Source: Gammaproteobacteria bacterium (GTDB lineage Bacteria > Pseudomonadota > Gammaproteobacteria > Steroidobacterales > Steroidobacteraceae). From it: DNA of 64,000 bases. The notes beneath the pieces were generated by a model that saw only the letters and a list, made by a program, of their open reading frames with translations, was not told the origin of the DNA and did no database searches. Below, piece by piece: positions 50,965 to 61,200 of the stretch (within the stretch, counting starts at the first letter, position 1; each line of letters starts with the position of its first letter). The translations under genes were made by a program, and so were the position numbers. The stretch lies in the NCBI GenBank assembly GCA_009926865.1, contig RFOD01000006.1, positions 1 through 64,000 of the forward strand, given 5' to 3'.

Positions 50965-52437
50965 TCAGCGACGATAATCAAGCGGTGGCGCGCGATCGCC
51001 CACCACCGAGACATACTGAAAGCTGGGCCCACGACGCTGCTCGAATTCCGCCTTGGCTGCCTCCCGTAGAGCCTGATCCAAAAAGAGCCGCTCCGCCGTC
51101 AGCGCCAGTATTTTGCTGGCGTTCTCCATGCCCTTGAGACCAATGCTCATACCTCCTGCGGCGACCGCCTGCCAAGAATGCGCGGCTGTTCCAGCCACCC
51201 AGGTCGCGGTTCGAAACCCGATCGTCGGCACGGTCCAACTCACATCACCCACATCGGTTGAGCCATAGCTCCCACGGCTACCTGCTGGCTGAATTTCGCG
51301 CTCGGAACCCAGGGCCAAATCCGGCTTATCAAAGGTCTGATACAACGTCTCGGCAAACGCCTGCTCCTCGGCATCGTAGCTCACCCCACCCACCTGCTGC
51401 AGCGCGCTCTCAACCACCTGCGCTAGGGCATCATTGGGCAGCAGACTGTACGCGCCATGGATCACTTCGTGCTCGACCCGCGTACCCGTACCGAGCGCCG
51501 CGGCTTCCGATGTTTTAACGACTCGATCAAAGATTTCTGCCATGACGACTGGGTTACGGTGTCGCACGTAGTAAAACACCTCGGCGAACTCCGGTACCAC
51601 GTTCGGGGCATCACCCCCTTTGGTAATAATGTAGTGAATGCGCGCATCCTGCGGCACGTGCTCTCGCATAAGATTAGTCATGAAGTTCATCGCCTCGACT
51701 CCATCGAGCGCCGAGCGACCCCGATCCGGCGCGCTGGCCGCGTGCGCTGCCGTACCGTAAAATCGAAACTTCGCACTTTTATTTGAGAGCGTGGGCTCAT
51801 TCGTGACGATGTTGCGATCGCCCGCATGCCAATGTAGCGCCACATCCACATCATCAAATAAGCCGGCGCGCACCAGATACGCCTTGCCCGCTCCGCCCTC
51901 TTCTGCAGGCGTTCCATAAAGCCGAATGGTGCCTCGCTGCCCCGTGCCTTCTAGCCATTGTTTGACCGCGATCGCGGCTGACGTCGAACCTGCACCAAAT
52001 AAATGATGCCCACAGGCGTGACCTGAAATTCGACCTCGTAAAGGCTGACGGACAGGTACTGCAGCCTGAGATACGCCAGGCAAGGCATCCATTTCTGCGA
52101 GGATCGCGATGACTGGCTCACCTTCGCCATATTCGGCCACAAACGCGGTAGGCATATCTGCCACGCCCGCTTTGATACGAAACCCTGCAGCGGCGAGCTC
52201 ACCTTGTAAGCGCGCACTCGATTGGGTCTCCTGATAACCCACCTCCGCCCACCGCCAAAGATCAAGCGCTACCGCCTGATCCGTAGCACGGCGCGCCTCA
52301 ATACGCTCCAAGAGCGATAGCTCCGCCCTCACCTCTGCGGCTATCGTCACTAAACAAAGTGACATAACAAGTCCGCCTACATAACCCATTTGACGCACAA
52401 ACCCTCGCTGTAGGCCGATTATTTTTTCTTTGTTCAT
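50965..52437 (-). CDS. M20-family amidohydrolase (AbgB-like), predicted exported
   Basis: ISGHACGHHLFGAGSTSAAIAVKQWLEGTGQRGTIRLYGTPAEEGGAGKAYLVRAG; N-terminal leader MGYVGGLVMSLCLVTIAAEVRA. Confidence 0.9.
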   Translation of the reverse strand: MNKEKIIGLQRGFVRQMGYVGGLVMSLCLVTIAAEVRAELSLLERIEARRATDQAVALDLWRWAEVGYQETQSSARLQGELAAAGFRIKAGVADMPTAFVAEYGEGEPVIAILAEMDALPGVSQAAVPVRQPLRGRISGHACGHHLFGAGSTSAAIAVKQWLEGTGQRGTIRLYGTPAEEGGAGKAYLVRAGLFDDVDVALHWHAGDRNIVTNEPTLSNKSAKFRFYGTAAHAASAPDRGRSALDGVEAMNFMTNLMREHVPQDARIHYIITKGGDAPNVVPEFAEVFYYVRHRNPVVMAEIFDRVVKTSEAAALGTGTRVEHEVIHGAYSLLPNDALAQVVESALQQVGGVSYDAEEQAFAETLYQTFDKPDLALGSEREIQPAGSRGSYGSTDVGDVSWTVPTIGFRTATWVAGTAAHSWQAVAAGGMSIGLKGMENASKILALTAERLFLDQALREAAKAEFEQRRGPSFQYVSVVGDRAPPLDYRR

Positions 52438-52979
52438 GCTTCCGACTCCGTTTTCGCATGGCTAACTGACGACATACCGATCGATTGACTCCCCATCATT
52501 TTGATAATGACCCATGGCGGTCCAATCATGAGATAAACCAAATCAGTAAAAAAACTAGGTCGCTTACCTTCCACGTAATGACCAATGAATTGCCCAACCC
52601 AAGCGATGAGAAATACCCCGAGCGCTAACGCAAAGAGACCGCCGGTACCGAGCTCTGTGCGTAACAACACACCCGAGACCAAACAGGCCAGTAATACGAC
52701 AGCCAATATCAGCGCCAAACGCCAAGGCAGTAGCCAAACCCAAAAGCCAAGAGCCAGCGTCGACACCCCCCAAGCGATCACGCTGATGTCGAAGCTTGCA
52801 CCTGACACCCCTATCGGGACCAGTGACAATAAAACCACCAAGGACCAAAGAATCGCTGGCACACACCACTGGTGCAATCGCTGATTGAGCGGATGCTGGT
52901 GATCAGCCGAGTACGCTGCAAACCAATGCTGGGCTCGGGTGTGAGAGGAACTAGTGCTTGAGTGCGGCATGGTATCCAC
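52434..52979 (-). CDS. Mpo1-like (DUF962) membrane protein
   Basis: WFAAYSADHQHPLNQRLHQWCVPAILWSL; GWVGQFIGHYVEGKRPSFFTDLVYLMIGPPWVI pattern. Confidence 0.85.
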   Translation of the reverse strand: MDTMPHSSTSSSHTRAQHWFAAYSADHQHPLNQRLHQWCVPAILWSLVVLLSLVPIGVSGASFDISVIAWGVSTLALGFWVWLLPWRLALILAVVLLACLVSGVLLRTELGTGGLFALALGVFLIAWVGQFIGHYVEGKRPSFFTDLVYLMIGPPWVIIKMMGSQSIGMSSVSHAKTESEA

Positions 52980-54183
52980 GCTCCAGTTGTTGCAAACGGT
53001 CGTCGAGCGCGCCAGTGTACCCGACTGATAAGCGCACTAGACCCGGGCTGATCCCCGCGCGCTTCAAGGATTCAGCATCCAATTCGCTCGAGGTGCTCGA
53101 TGCGCTGGCACTCATCAACGTATCGCTGAAACCGAGACTGACCGCCATGTAGCCGAAATCCTCAACATTTTGCAGATGCTCCATGAAGGCGTTGGCACGT
53201 TGCGCACTCCCTAAATCCACTGCGAGCAACCCTCCAGCACCATACCCTAGATTCGCGAGTGCCCGATAACGCGCATGATCGGGATGCGAAGCCAGCCCCG
53301 GATAGATGACCTCGGCCCCGAGGGCTTCAAGACACTGCGCATAAGCCAGCGCCCGGCGTGCATGCTCGCTCACACGCAATCCCAAATTCGGTAAGCGGGT
53401 CGCGACCTCATACGCTGCGCGCGGATCCATGGCAGGACCCAACAACATCAAACTCCCCAAATGCAGATCATATAACCGATCAATGAATTCACCGCTGGCA
53501 CAGACACAACCCGCGACGATATCCGAGGCCCCGTTGATAAACTTTGTCAGGCTGTGCACAACTACATCCGCGCCATGTATCGCAGGGGTCATCATGAGAG
53601 GCGCAAACGTATTATCAACAATCAGTAGCGCACCGCGTTCATGAGCAAAAGTGGCAAGCCGCGGCAAATCCGCCAAGCGCAGAGTGGGATTCGATAGGGT
53701 TTCGCAGTAAAGCACGCGTGTATTTGGGCGCCAGGCTGCCGCTAACGCAGACTCATCATCGAGATTCACGCAGGTCGTCTGGATGCCCGCCTTACGGGGT
53801 AGGTAATCATTGAGTAACGCCCAAGTCCCGCCATAAAGCGCAGGACTCGCAACGATATGATCCCCTGTGTCGCACGCCTGCAACAAGACGCCAGAAATGG
53901 CGGCCATCCCGCTCGCCGTGCAATAGGCGCTTGCAGTCGCTTCGATCGCAGCCAGGTGCCGCGCCAACACCAGCACGGTAGGGTTAAAGTGCCGACCGTA
54001 TAAAAAGCACCCACCTTGAGGACCCTGTCGGCCTTCAAAGATCTCGGGCATTTTCCCAGCCTCAAGGACAGTGAAGGTCGCACTGGTTTCGATCGACAGA
54101 TTGATACCCCCGTGCTCGCCAAACTCGTGACGCGAACGCGCCAATCGAGCCATGGGGTCGGCAGGCTGCTGCACATCCGTCAT
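52951..54183 (-). CDS. Cys/Met metabolism PLP-dependent enzyme (trans-sulfuration family)
   Basis: YGRHFNPTVLVLARHLAAIEATASAYCTASGMAAIS; VVHSLTKFINGASDIVAG PLP-lysine motif. Confidence 0.92.
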   Translation of the reverse strand: MTDVQQPADPMARLARSRHEFGEHGGINLSIETSATFTVLEAGKMPEIFEGRQGPQGGCFLYGRHFNPTVLVLARHLAAIEATASAYCTASGMAAISGVLLQACDTGDHIVASPALYGGTWALLNDYLPRKAGIQTTCVNLDDESALAAAWRPNTRVLYCETLSNPTLRLADLPRLATFAHERGALLIVDNTFAPLMMTPAIHGADVVVHSLTKFINGASDIVAGCVCASGEFIDRLYDLHLGSLMLLGPAMDPRAAYEVATRLPNLGLRVSEHARRALAYAQCLEALGAEVIYPGLASHPDHARYRALANLGYGAGGLLAVDLGSAQRANAFMEHLQNVEDFGYMAVSLGFSDTLMSASASSTSSELDAESLKRAGISPGLVRLSVGYTGALDDRLQQLERGYHAALKH

Positions 54184-54221
54184 ACACCACCTCCGTCATT
54201 CCGGTTTAGTATCGTGTCACC

Positions 54222-55550
54222 ATGAATACCCCCCGCAACGACGTCAATAGCGATCGTCCCACGGATAATGCCGCCTCCTCCGGCAGCTCCTCGTTACCTG
54301 CTGCCTGGCTGAGTATTTTTCTCTTCAGCCTATTTGCCTGGACCATGAGTAATCTGGACCAGTCGCTATTTGGTTATGCAATCCCGGGGATCCTAGGCGA
54401 GTTTTCCGTAGGCCTCGATGTCGTCGGCCTGATCCTCACGGTTGGCTTTATCGCGGCCGCGTTCATGGTCATCCTGGCAGGGCTTGCGGCTGACACCTGG
54501 GGTCGTCGCTGGACACTGACGGCACTTCTCGCCCTGTCAGCCCTATGTGTGGGTCTGCACGGCTTCGTGGAAGACCTCACCCAGCTGACTTGGCTGCGTG
54601 CCCTCGCCTTTGGCTTAGCGGCAGGACTCGCGCCGATTACCTCAGCCTATGTGGCGGAATCCGCGCCCGCCCGACATCGAGGCATGCTGATGGGCGTGCT
54701 GCAATGTGGCTATCCGCTCGGTTGGTTCTTGGCCGCCATGCTGGCCGCACCCCTTCTCGAAACCAGTGGTTGGCGCAGTATCTTTTTCATTGGCTTTGCG
54801 GTGGTACCGATCGCTTTTTTCATCGGTTGGCGCTTACCCGAGAGCCGCCGCTTTGAGCAAAAGGTCACTGATCGCGGACAGACGAAGGCCGCAGCACTCG
54901 ATTGGGGGCTACTGAAAGAGTTATTCACCCCGCTATACCGGCGTCGCTCGATTGCGTCGATTGTGCTCTTTTTGAGTTTTGGCTGCGCTTACGCAGGCAC
55001 AGCATTTTTCTTTCCGACCTATTTCATCGAAGTCCGCGGCTATAGCCCAGCGGAAGCCACGCAGCTTGTTGGGTTCTCCAATGGTATTGCGATCGTCGGC
55101 TATCTGGCCGCCGCCTGGGTGGGCGAATATCGGCTACCGCGTCGCGACACGTTTGCGCTTTGGACCGTTCTTGGCGCACTCGCGCTGATCGCCTTGATGT
55201 GGCTACCCGAGACACGCTGGCAGGATCTGGCGCTATTTGGACTCACAGGAGCGTTTTTCTATGGCAGCAACGCGGTGGTCGGTGCCTTGCTGACCGAGCT
55301 CTATCCCACTCGTATGCGCACCACCGCCTATGCGCTTTGTGGCTCTGCACCGCTTAGCACAGGGTTTGCGATTTATCCGGCGCTGGTGCCGCTTGCCGTA
55401 CAGGGTTTTGGCTGGCAGTGGAGCTTTACCGTGATGATCGCACCGCTGCTACTCGTGTCCGCACTTGCGGCTCTCGTCTTGCCCCGAGTGCTCTCCGGCA
55501 GCGATGTGGATGCGGCCGCAGAGGCAGAGAGCGACTCAGCCGTGCGTTGA
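54222..55550 (+). CDS. MFS transporter
   Basis: GLAADTWGRRWTLTAL, ESAPARHRGMLMGVLQCGYPLGWFLAA, about 12 TM segments. Confidence 0.92.
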   Translation: MNTPRNDVNSDRPTDNAASSGSSSLPAAWLSIFLFSLFAWTMSNLDQSLFGYAIPGILGEFSVGLDVVGLILTVGFIAAAFMVILAGLAADTWGRRWTLTALLALSALCVGLHGFVEDLTQLTWLRALAFGLAAGLAPITSAYVAESAPARHRGMLMGVLQCGYPLGWFLAAMLAAPLLETSGWRSIFFIGFAVVPIAFFIGWRLPESRRFEQKVTDRGQTKAAALDWGLLKELFTPLYRRRSIASIVLFLSFGCAYAGTAFFFPTYFIEVRGYSPAEATQLVGFSNGIAIVGYLAAAWVGEYRLPRRDTFALWTVLGALALIALMWLPETRWQDLALFGLTGAFFYGSNAVVGALLTELYPTRMRTTAYALCGSAPLSTGFAIYPALVPLAVQGFGWQWSFTVMIAPLLLVSALAALVLPRVLSGSDVDAAAEAESDSAVR

Positions 55551-57206
55551 GGTGTCATCCAGCGGCTCGACGCGCTGCACGACCGAACCGAGTGGCTCTG
55601 CACCTGCCGGACGCTCGATGAGGCGCCTCGGCGCCCCGCGCTCGTCTTCCACTAATTCTTTGAGCTGTTCGCGAATTTGCTGATCTCCGAGCGTGGGACG
55701 CGTCAGTCGACGTTGGTAATCGGTCCAAGTGGGGCTTTCAAAGCGCTCTAACCACAAGTGAGGTCGGTCTAGATCTTGGCAGACCGACCAACGACGCGCA
55801 CCGTCACGACGACGAATCCGACCTAACTCATGGATGACGCGTAGAAAATCGCTCGCTCTACCAGCTTTCACGCGGTACTCAACCGTCACCACAATGGGTC
55901 CTGAGGCCGGATCTAATGCCACAGCAGGCGGTCCGAGTCCTGTCAAACCATGCGGATCCAGGGAACCGGCCTGCGCGATCGACACCGGAAGCCATCGCGC
56001 CACCAACAAAGTTGTCAAAGAAAATAGACCCGCAATCGCCATGCCCTCGCGTAGCCCCACCGATACGGCCACTTCGCCCCATACCCAAGCACCGACCGCC
56101 ATACCGGCAAAAGCGAAGGTTTGATAGAGAGCAAGCGTTCGCCCCGTCACCCAGCGTGGCGAAGATAGCTGGACGGCGATGTTGAAGTTTGCGAGTCCCA
56201 GCGTCCAAGTAGCGCCACAGACCACGTGCGCAAGTAAAGTAAGCCAAGCGTAAGGGCTGACCGAAATCGTCAGCATCGCGACGGACGCCACGGCACAAAG
56301 ATTTCTCAATAAAAGATCGCTGGAATACCGCGCTCGTAAGGCTGCGCTCGATAGCGCCCCCATCATGGCGCCGACCCCGAACCCGCCCAACAAAATACCG
56401 TAGGTCGGCGCGCCACCGCCGAGCAAGTCTCGGGCGACCACCGGCATCAAGGCGGGTACCGCAGAGATCGGTACCGCAAACAATACCGCTCGCAGCAAAA
56501 TCGCTTCGATATGCGGTGATAGACGGACGTAACGAATGCCGGTGGCAATCGCCGAGCCCAACGGCTCGGGCGGTAAATGCGAACCGGAACTGGGGCTACG
56601 CCACCAATAAAGCGACGCTAGCATGCCGATGTAGGAAAACGCATTGATCACGAACGCGGCTGCAGCACCTGCTGCCGCGACAATCAACCCGCCCAAGGCT
56701 GGGCCGACACTCCGCGCGAGATTGAAACCCATGGCGTTCGCCATCACGGCCGCGGCAATCTCCTTACGGGGCACCTGATCGGCAATAGCCGCTTGCCATG
56801 CCGGTGCGAACGCAGCCGTCCCGCAGCCGATCAAAAAGGTCATCAATAACAGGACTTGGGGCGTCACCGCCCCCAATAACGCAAGCGCTGCCAAGACCCC
56901 CGAGGCGATGAACATCAACCAAATGGATGCCAGCATGACGAGGCGCCGATCGTGGGTATCGGCGAATGCCCCCGCAATGAGCGACAAAAAGAAAAAAGGC
57001 AGTGCACCAGCGGTCTGGACGAGTGCCACCATATTGGCCGACGGCGCAATGGTCGCCATGAGCCAAGATGCGCCGACGGTTTGAATCAGGCTACCGAACG
57101 AAGAGATCAGCGATGCCCACCAAAACAGAGCAAATACGCGATGCTGGAAAGGAGCTAAAGTGGTGTCACGCCACTGGGCGAAACGAGAAGACGATGCGGC
57201 AGTCAT
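55536..57206 (-). CDS. MFS transporter (MFS_3/EntS-like) with C-terminal ABM-like domain
   Basis: FRVFALFWWASLISSFGSLIQTVGASWLM; FAPAWQAAIADQVPRKEIAAAVMANAMGFNLARSVGPALGG; soluble C-terminus VVTVEYRVKAGRASDFLRVIHELGRIRRRDGARRWSVCQD. Confidence 0.9.
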   Translation of the reverse strand: MTAASSSRFAQWRDTTLAPFQHRVFALFWWASLISSFGSLIQTVGASWLMATIAPSANMVALVQTAGALPFFFLSLIAGAFADTHDRRLVMLASIWLMFIASGVLAALALLGAVTPQVLLLMTFLIGCGTAAFAPAWQAAIADQVPRKEIAAAVMANAMGFNLARSVGPALGGLIVAAAGAAAAFVINAFSYIGMLASLYWWRSPSSGSHLPPEPLGSAIATGIRYVRLSPHIEAILLRAVLFAVPISAVPALMPVVARDLLGGGAPTYGILLGGFGVGAMMGALSSAALRARYSSDLLLRNLCAVASVAMLTISVSPYAWLTLLAHVVCGATWTLGLANFNIAVQLSSPRWVTGRTLALYQTFAFAGMAVGAWVWGEVAVSVGLREGMAIAGLFSLTTLLVARWLPVSIAQAGSLDPHGLTGLGPPAVALDPASGPIVVTVEYRVKAGRASDFLRVIHELGRIRRRDGARRWSVCQDLDRPHLWLERFESPTWTDYQRRLTRPTLGDQQIREQLKELVEDERGAPRRLIERPAGAEPLGSVVQRVEPLDDTSTHG

Positions 57207-57231
57207 AAAGCCGTAACGGTATCATGCGGCG

Positions 57232-58449
57232 ATGACAATCAGCCTAAAAAACGTGCGCGATGCCGCACAGGCGATCGAAGGCCATGTGCTGCGTACCCCC
57301 TGTCGCAAGTCCATCACCCTGTCGCAGATGACCGGTGCCGAGCTGTTCCTCAAGTTTGAGAACCAGCAGTTCACCGCCTCATTTAAAGAACGCGGTGCGC
57401 TCAACAAGCTCGTAAGCCTCGATGCCGCCCAACGCGCTCGCGGTGTGATCGCCATGTCCGCCGGCAATCACGCCCAAGGGGTCGCTTATCACGCTAAGCG
57501 GCTCGGTATCCCCGCCACCATCGTGATGCCAGTCTCGACGCCTTTCACCAAAGTTCAACAAACCCGTTTATTGGGTGCACGCGTCATTCTCGAGGGGCAG
57601 CAGCTCACCGATGCTGCGACCCATGCCCGAGCACTGGCGATCGAAGAGAATCTGCTCTTCGTTCATCCCTACGACGATGAGCACATCATCGCTGGGCAAG
57701 GCACGATTGCTTTAGAAATGCTGATCGACTTTCCGGATCTCGAGGTCCTGTGCGTGCCGGTTGGCGGCGGCGGCTTGCTCGCCGGTATGGCCATTGCTGC
57801 GAAGTCCATCAAGCCGAGCATTCGTCTGATTGGAGTCCAAACACGTGCGTTTCCGAGCATGCACGCCGCAATCAAGGGCGAGCCAATACCCGCTTCCGGA
57901 CAAACCATTGCCGAGGGTATCGCCGTGCGTGAACCCGGCGTACTCACCCGCGAAATCATTGAGCGTTGGGTAGATGATATTGTGCTCGTGGACGATGCCG
58001 ATATTGAGCGAGCGATTAGTCTTTACGTGAGCATCGAAAAAACTGTCGTTGAGGGTGCAGGTGCGGCAGGCCTTGCTGCGGTACTCTCTCATCCTCAAAG
58101 ATTTAAAGACCAAAAGACAGGTCTTGTCATCTGCGGAGGCAATATCGACACTCGCTTGCTCGGCATCGTCTTACAACGGCAGATGGTTCGCGAACGCCGA
58201 CTGCTCACACTACGCTTTGAAAGTGCCGACCAGCCTGGCACCTTGGCACGAATCGCCGGCATCATTGCCGAAGTCGGCGGCAACATTGTGGACGTCACCC
58301 ACCATCGCCTGTTTCTCGATGTCCCGGCAAAAGCGGCCGATCTGGATTTTACGGTGGAGACTCGCGACGCCGAACACACCAGCCAGTTAGAGGCTGCGCT
58401 ACAGGCCGCAGGATTAACGCCTCGTATCTTGCAAAGCAGCAAGGGTTGA
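57232..58449 (+). CDS. Threonine ammonia-lyase (threonine dehydratase) with ACT domain
   Basis: FLKFENQQFTASFKERGALNKL; MSAGNHAQGVAYHAKRLG; VPVGGGGLLAGMA; C-terminal ACT region. Confidence 0.93.
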   Translation: MTISLKNVRDAAQAIEGHVLRTPCRKSITLSQMTGAELFLKFENQQFTASFKERGALNKLVSLDAAQRARGVIAMSAGNHAQGVAYHAKRLGIPATIVMPVSTPFTKVQQTRLLGARVILEGQQLTDAATHARALAIEENLLFVHPYDDEHIIAGQGTIALEMLIDFPDLEVLCVPVGGGGLLAGMAIAAKSIKPSIRLIGVQTRAFPSMHAAIKGEPIPASGQTIAEGIAVREPGVLTREIIERWVDDIVLVDDADIERAISLYVSIEKTVVEGAGAAGLAAVLSHPQRFKDQKTGLVICGGNIDTRLLGIVLQRQMVRERRLLTLRFESADQPGTLARIAGIIAEVGGNIVDVTHHRLFLDVPAKAADLDFTVETRDAEHTSQLEAALQAAGLTPRILQSSKG

Positions 58450-58483
58450 TCCGATAGGCCCGGACTCTGCATAGTCCGTCCCT

Positions 58484-60106
58484 ATGAGCACCGAATCACC
58501 AAAAGGGATGAAGAAAACGACCTCGACTCGCCGCACCGCCCTCGATCGATTTTTGGATGCGATCGAGCGCGGCGGTAATGCCCTTCCTCATCCGGCGACG
58601 CTCTTCGCGTTGCTGGCTGTCGTCGTTGTCATTGCTTCCTGGATTGCCACCCAAGCAGGGGTCTCCGTACAGCATCCAACCACTGGGGCCACCGTCACGC
58701 CCGTTAATTTATTGAGTCTCGAGGGTCTACATCGCATCCTGACGCGCCTCGTCACCAACTTCACAAGCTTTGCACCACTCGGTACGGTGCTAGTCGCGCT
58801 GATTGGCATCGGAGTCGCCGAACACTCGGGGTTGATCGGCGCTGCGCTGCGTAAACTTGTGCTCTCTTCGCCTAAGCGCTTGCTAACGCCAATCTTAGTC
58901 TTTGCTGGGGTCATGTCGAACATGGCCAGTGAAATCGGCTACGTGTTGTTGATCCCGCTCGCAGGTCTCATCTTTAAATCTGCGGGGCGTCACCCGATTG
59001 TGGGTATGGCCGCCGCATTCGCCGGTGTGTCAGGCGGTTACTCCGCCAACCTTTTGATTGGCACTATTGATCCACTGTTATCGGGACTTTCGCAAGAGGC
59101 GGCCGCCATTGTCGATGCCGACTATCGGGTTTCGCCGCTCGCTAATTGGTATTTCATGATCGTGTCCACGCCGCTCGTCACATTCCTCGGCTGGTTTGTC
59201 GCCGAACGATTCACGGCACCGCGATTCCCAGATCCGGTGGCCGTAGAAAGCTCTGACAGGGAAACCGATTCTGCGGCCCTTGCGGCACAGACGGGAGAAA
59301 ACTTTGAAGATGAGCTTTCACCGAGCGAGCGCCGCGGCCTTCGTTACGCAGGTCTTGCCACCCTCGCGCTGACCTTGCTGATTGTGTGGTCGATGCTGCC
59401 AGTGGGATCGGTACCGGGTGCTGGCTTCCTACGTAATCCTCAAACGGGCGAATTACTGAACTCACCTTTACTGTCAGGTGTGGTCGCAATCATTTTTTTA
59501 TATGGACTTGTCAGTGGGGTCGCATATGGCATCGGCGCCGGCACGATCAAAAGTGACGCTGATGTCATTCAGGGGATGGGACAAAGCATGTCGACGCTCG
59601 GAACCTACCTCGTACTCGTTTTCTTTGCCGCGCAGTTCGTAGCGTTTTTCAATTGGACCCAGCTCGGTCTCATCATGGCCGTCAATGGCGCCGATACACT
59701 GCGGGCACTAGAGCTCCCGGCTGTACCACTGTTCGTGTCATTCATCTTGCTCACGGCGCTCGTCAACTTAGTGATGGGCTCTGCCTCAGCTAAGTGGGCA
59801 CTCATGGCGCCGGTGTTTATCCCCATGTTCATGCTGCTCGGCTACTCGCCTGAGCTCACGCAGACGGCGTATCGGGTCGGCGACAGTGTCACCAACATCA
59901 TCTCTCCGATGATGAGTTACTTCGCGTTGATCATCGCATTCTTTCAACGCTATGAGCCGCGCTCTGGGCTGGGCACGATCGTCGCGGTCATGCTGCCGTA
60001 CTCCATGACCTTCCTGCTCGGTTGGTCTGTGTTATTTGGCATCTGGCTGAGCTTAGGATTACCCGTCGGTCCCGATTCGCCACTGGAATTTAGGCTCAAT
60101 CCATGA
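58484..60106 (+). CDS. AbgT family transporter
   Basis: [93 protein letters not shown]. Confidence 0.93.
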   Translation: MSTESPKGMKKTTSTRRTALDRFLDAIERGGNALPHPATLFALLAVVVVIASWIATQAGVSVQHPTTGATVTPVNLLSLEGLHRILTRLVTNFTSFAPLGTVLVALIGIGVAEHSGLIGAALRKLVLSSPKRLLTPILVFAGVMSNMASEIGYVLLIPLAGLIFKSAGRHPIVGMAAAFAGVSGGYSANLLIGTIDPLLSGLSQEAAAIVDADYRVSPLANWYFMIVSTPLVTFLGWFVAERFTAPRFPDPVAVESSDRETDSAALAAQTGENFEDELSPSERRGLRYAGLATLALTLLIVWSMLPVGSVPGAGFLRNPQTGELLNSPLLSGVVAIIFLYGLVSGVAYGIGAGTIKSDADVIQGMGQSMSTLGTYLVLVFFAAQFVAFFNWTQLGLIMAVNGADTLRALELPAVPLFVSFILLTALVNLVMGSASAKWALMAPVFIPMFMLLGYSPELTQTAYRVGDSVTNIISPMMSYFALIIAFFQRYEPRSGLGTIVAVMLPYSMTFLLGWSVLFGIWLSLGLPVGPDSPLEFRLNP

Positions 60107-60824
60107 CCGAACCGGCACAGAGGAAGGACCGTTCGTCGTACCCGTCGCACGCCTAGGTTTGGATGCGCCGATACGCTGGCTACGCCTAGGATGACCGGAT
60201 CTGCGTCGTGCCCCGGGGCGCAGCGCTATCTTTGGTCCCGTGCTCGTGCTCGTCAGTCTCGCCGTCAGCGCGCTCGAGGCAGGACGTACGCCCCGTCTAA
60301 CCGATAGCTTTCGCTTGATCCGTAACGTGACGAATCAAGCAGTGGTCTTTGCCCTGCTGCAAAGGGTGGTGCTCTTTACCTAGTCGCGCGCTGGCATGAT
60401 AGTCAATGCTTTCATGCGCATCGAACCGAAAGACCTACGCTCCTTAGTGAAATTTTTGGCAGTGGGCTCTGCATTTGGCGCCGTCTTTGCAACGCTCACG
60501 TTTGCGACCGCTGTCTTCAGTTTAACCATGATCGCCGATCGCGACGTGGACATGGTCAAAGCCACCGTCTCGAGCATTCATGCCGTACTGCGTAACAAGC
60601 GTGTCACTTTTTTATGGGCGGTTTTGATTGGCCTACTAACCTTACTCGGTTTTGCCAAGATTTTCTTAGGTCTCGCCGTGGTGATGCCCTGGCTCGCCTA
60701 CTCTATTTTACATAGCTATCGTGAAGCGCTCGACGCGTCCATCTGGCCTAAACTTTCGATCACACCGCGAGCAGCAGACTCAATTAAATCGAGCACTCGC
60801 TCAAACCCCGCCTCACCCCCATAG
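60104..60824 (+). pseudogene. Degraded DUF2189-like membrane protein gene
   Basis: ATGA overlap with AbgT stop; frame gives FVVPVARLGLDAPIRWLRLG*PDLRRAPGRSAIFGPVLVLVSLAVSALEAGRTPRLTDSFRLIRN...VVLFT*SRAGMIVNAFMRIEPKDLRSLVKFLAVGSAFGAVFATLTFATAVFS...; two in-frame stops, a frame change near the 5' end, and apparent loss of the first TM hairpin. Confidence 0.7.
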
Positions 60825-61189
60825 TAAGGGTCCGGCACATTGCGCTCACCCCATTGCGGCGCATACGAGAGTAATAACTCCACACGACCCGAGCCCTGAC
60901 GCAACATGGTGGCACGATTATCCTCATCCATCGCCAAGATTAGATCGAATCGCTCAAAATCTTTGGCAGTGAACTGCCGCGCCCGTAAAGGTGATAAGTC
61001 ATACCCACGACGCGCGGCCGCTGCAACCGCGCGTGGATCAGGCGGATCGCCAACGTGGTAGCCGTGTGTACCCGCCGAATCCACCTCTAACGTGAGCTCG
61101 GGCGCCTCGCGACGCGCGAGCTCACGCAGTACCGCTTCGGCCGTCGGCGAGCGGCAAATATTGCCCATACAAACGCATAGCACTCGCAT
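60716..61189 (-). CDS. Low-molecular-weight protein-tyrosine-phosphatase
   Basis: VLCVCMGNICRSPTAEAVLRE; VPDPYYGGEAGFERVLDLIESA. Confidence 0.95.
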   Translation of the reverse strand: MRVLCVCMGNICRSPTAEAVLRELARREAPELTLEVDSAGTHGYHVGDPPDPRAVAAAARRGYDLSPLRARQFTAKDFERFDLILAMDEDNRATMLRQGSGRVELLLSYAPQWGERNVPDPYYGGEAGFERVLDLIESAARGVIESLGQMDASSASR

Positions 61190-61200
61190 GGAGACGCTCG

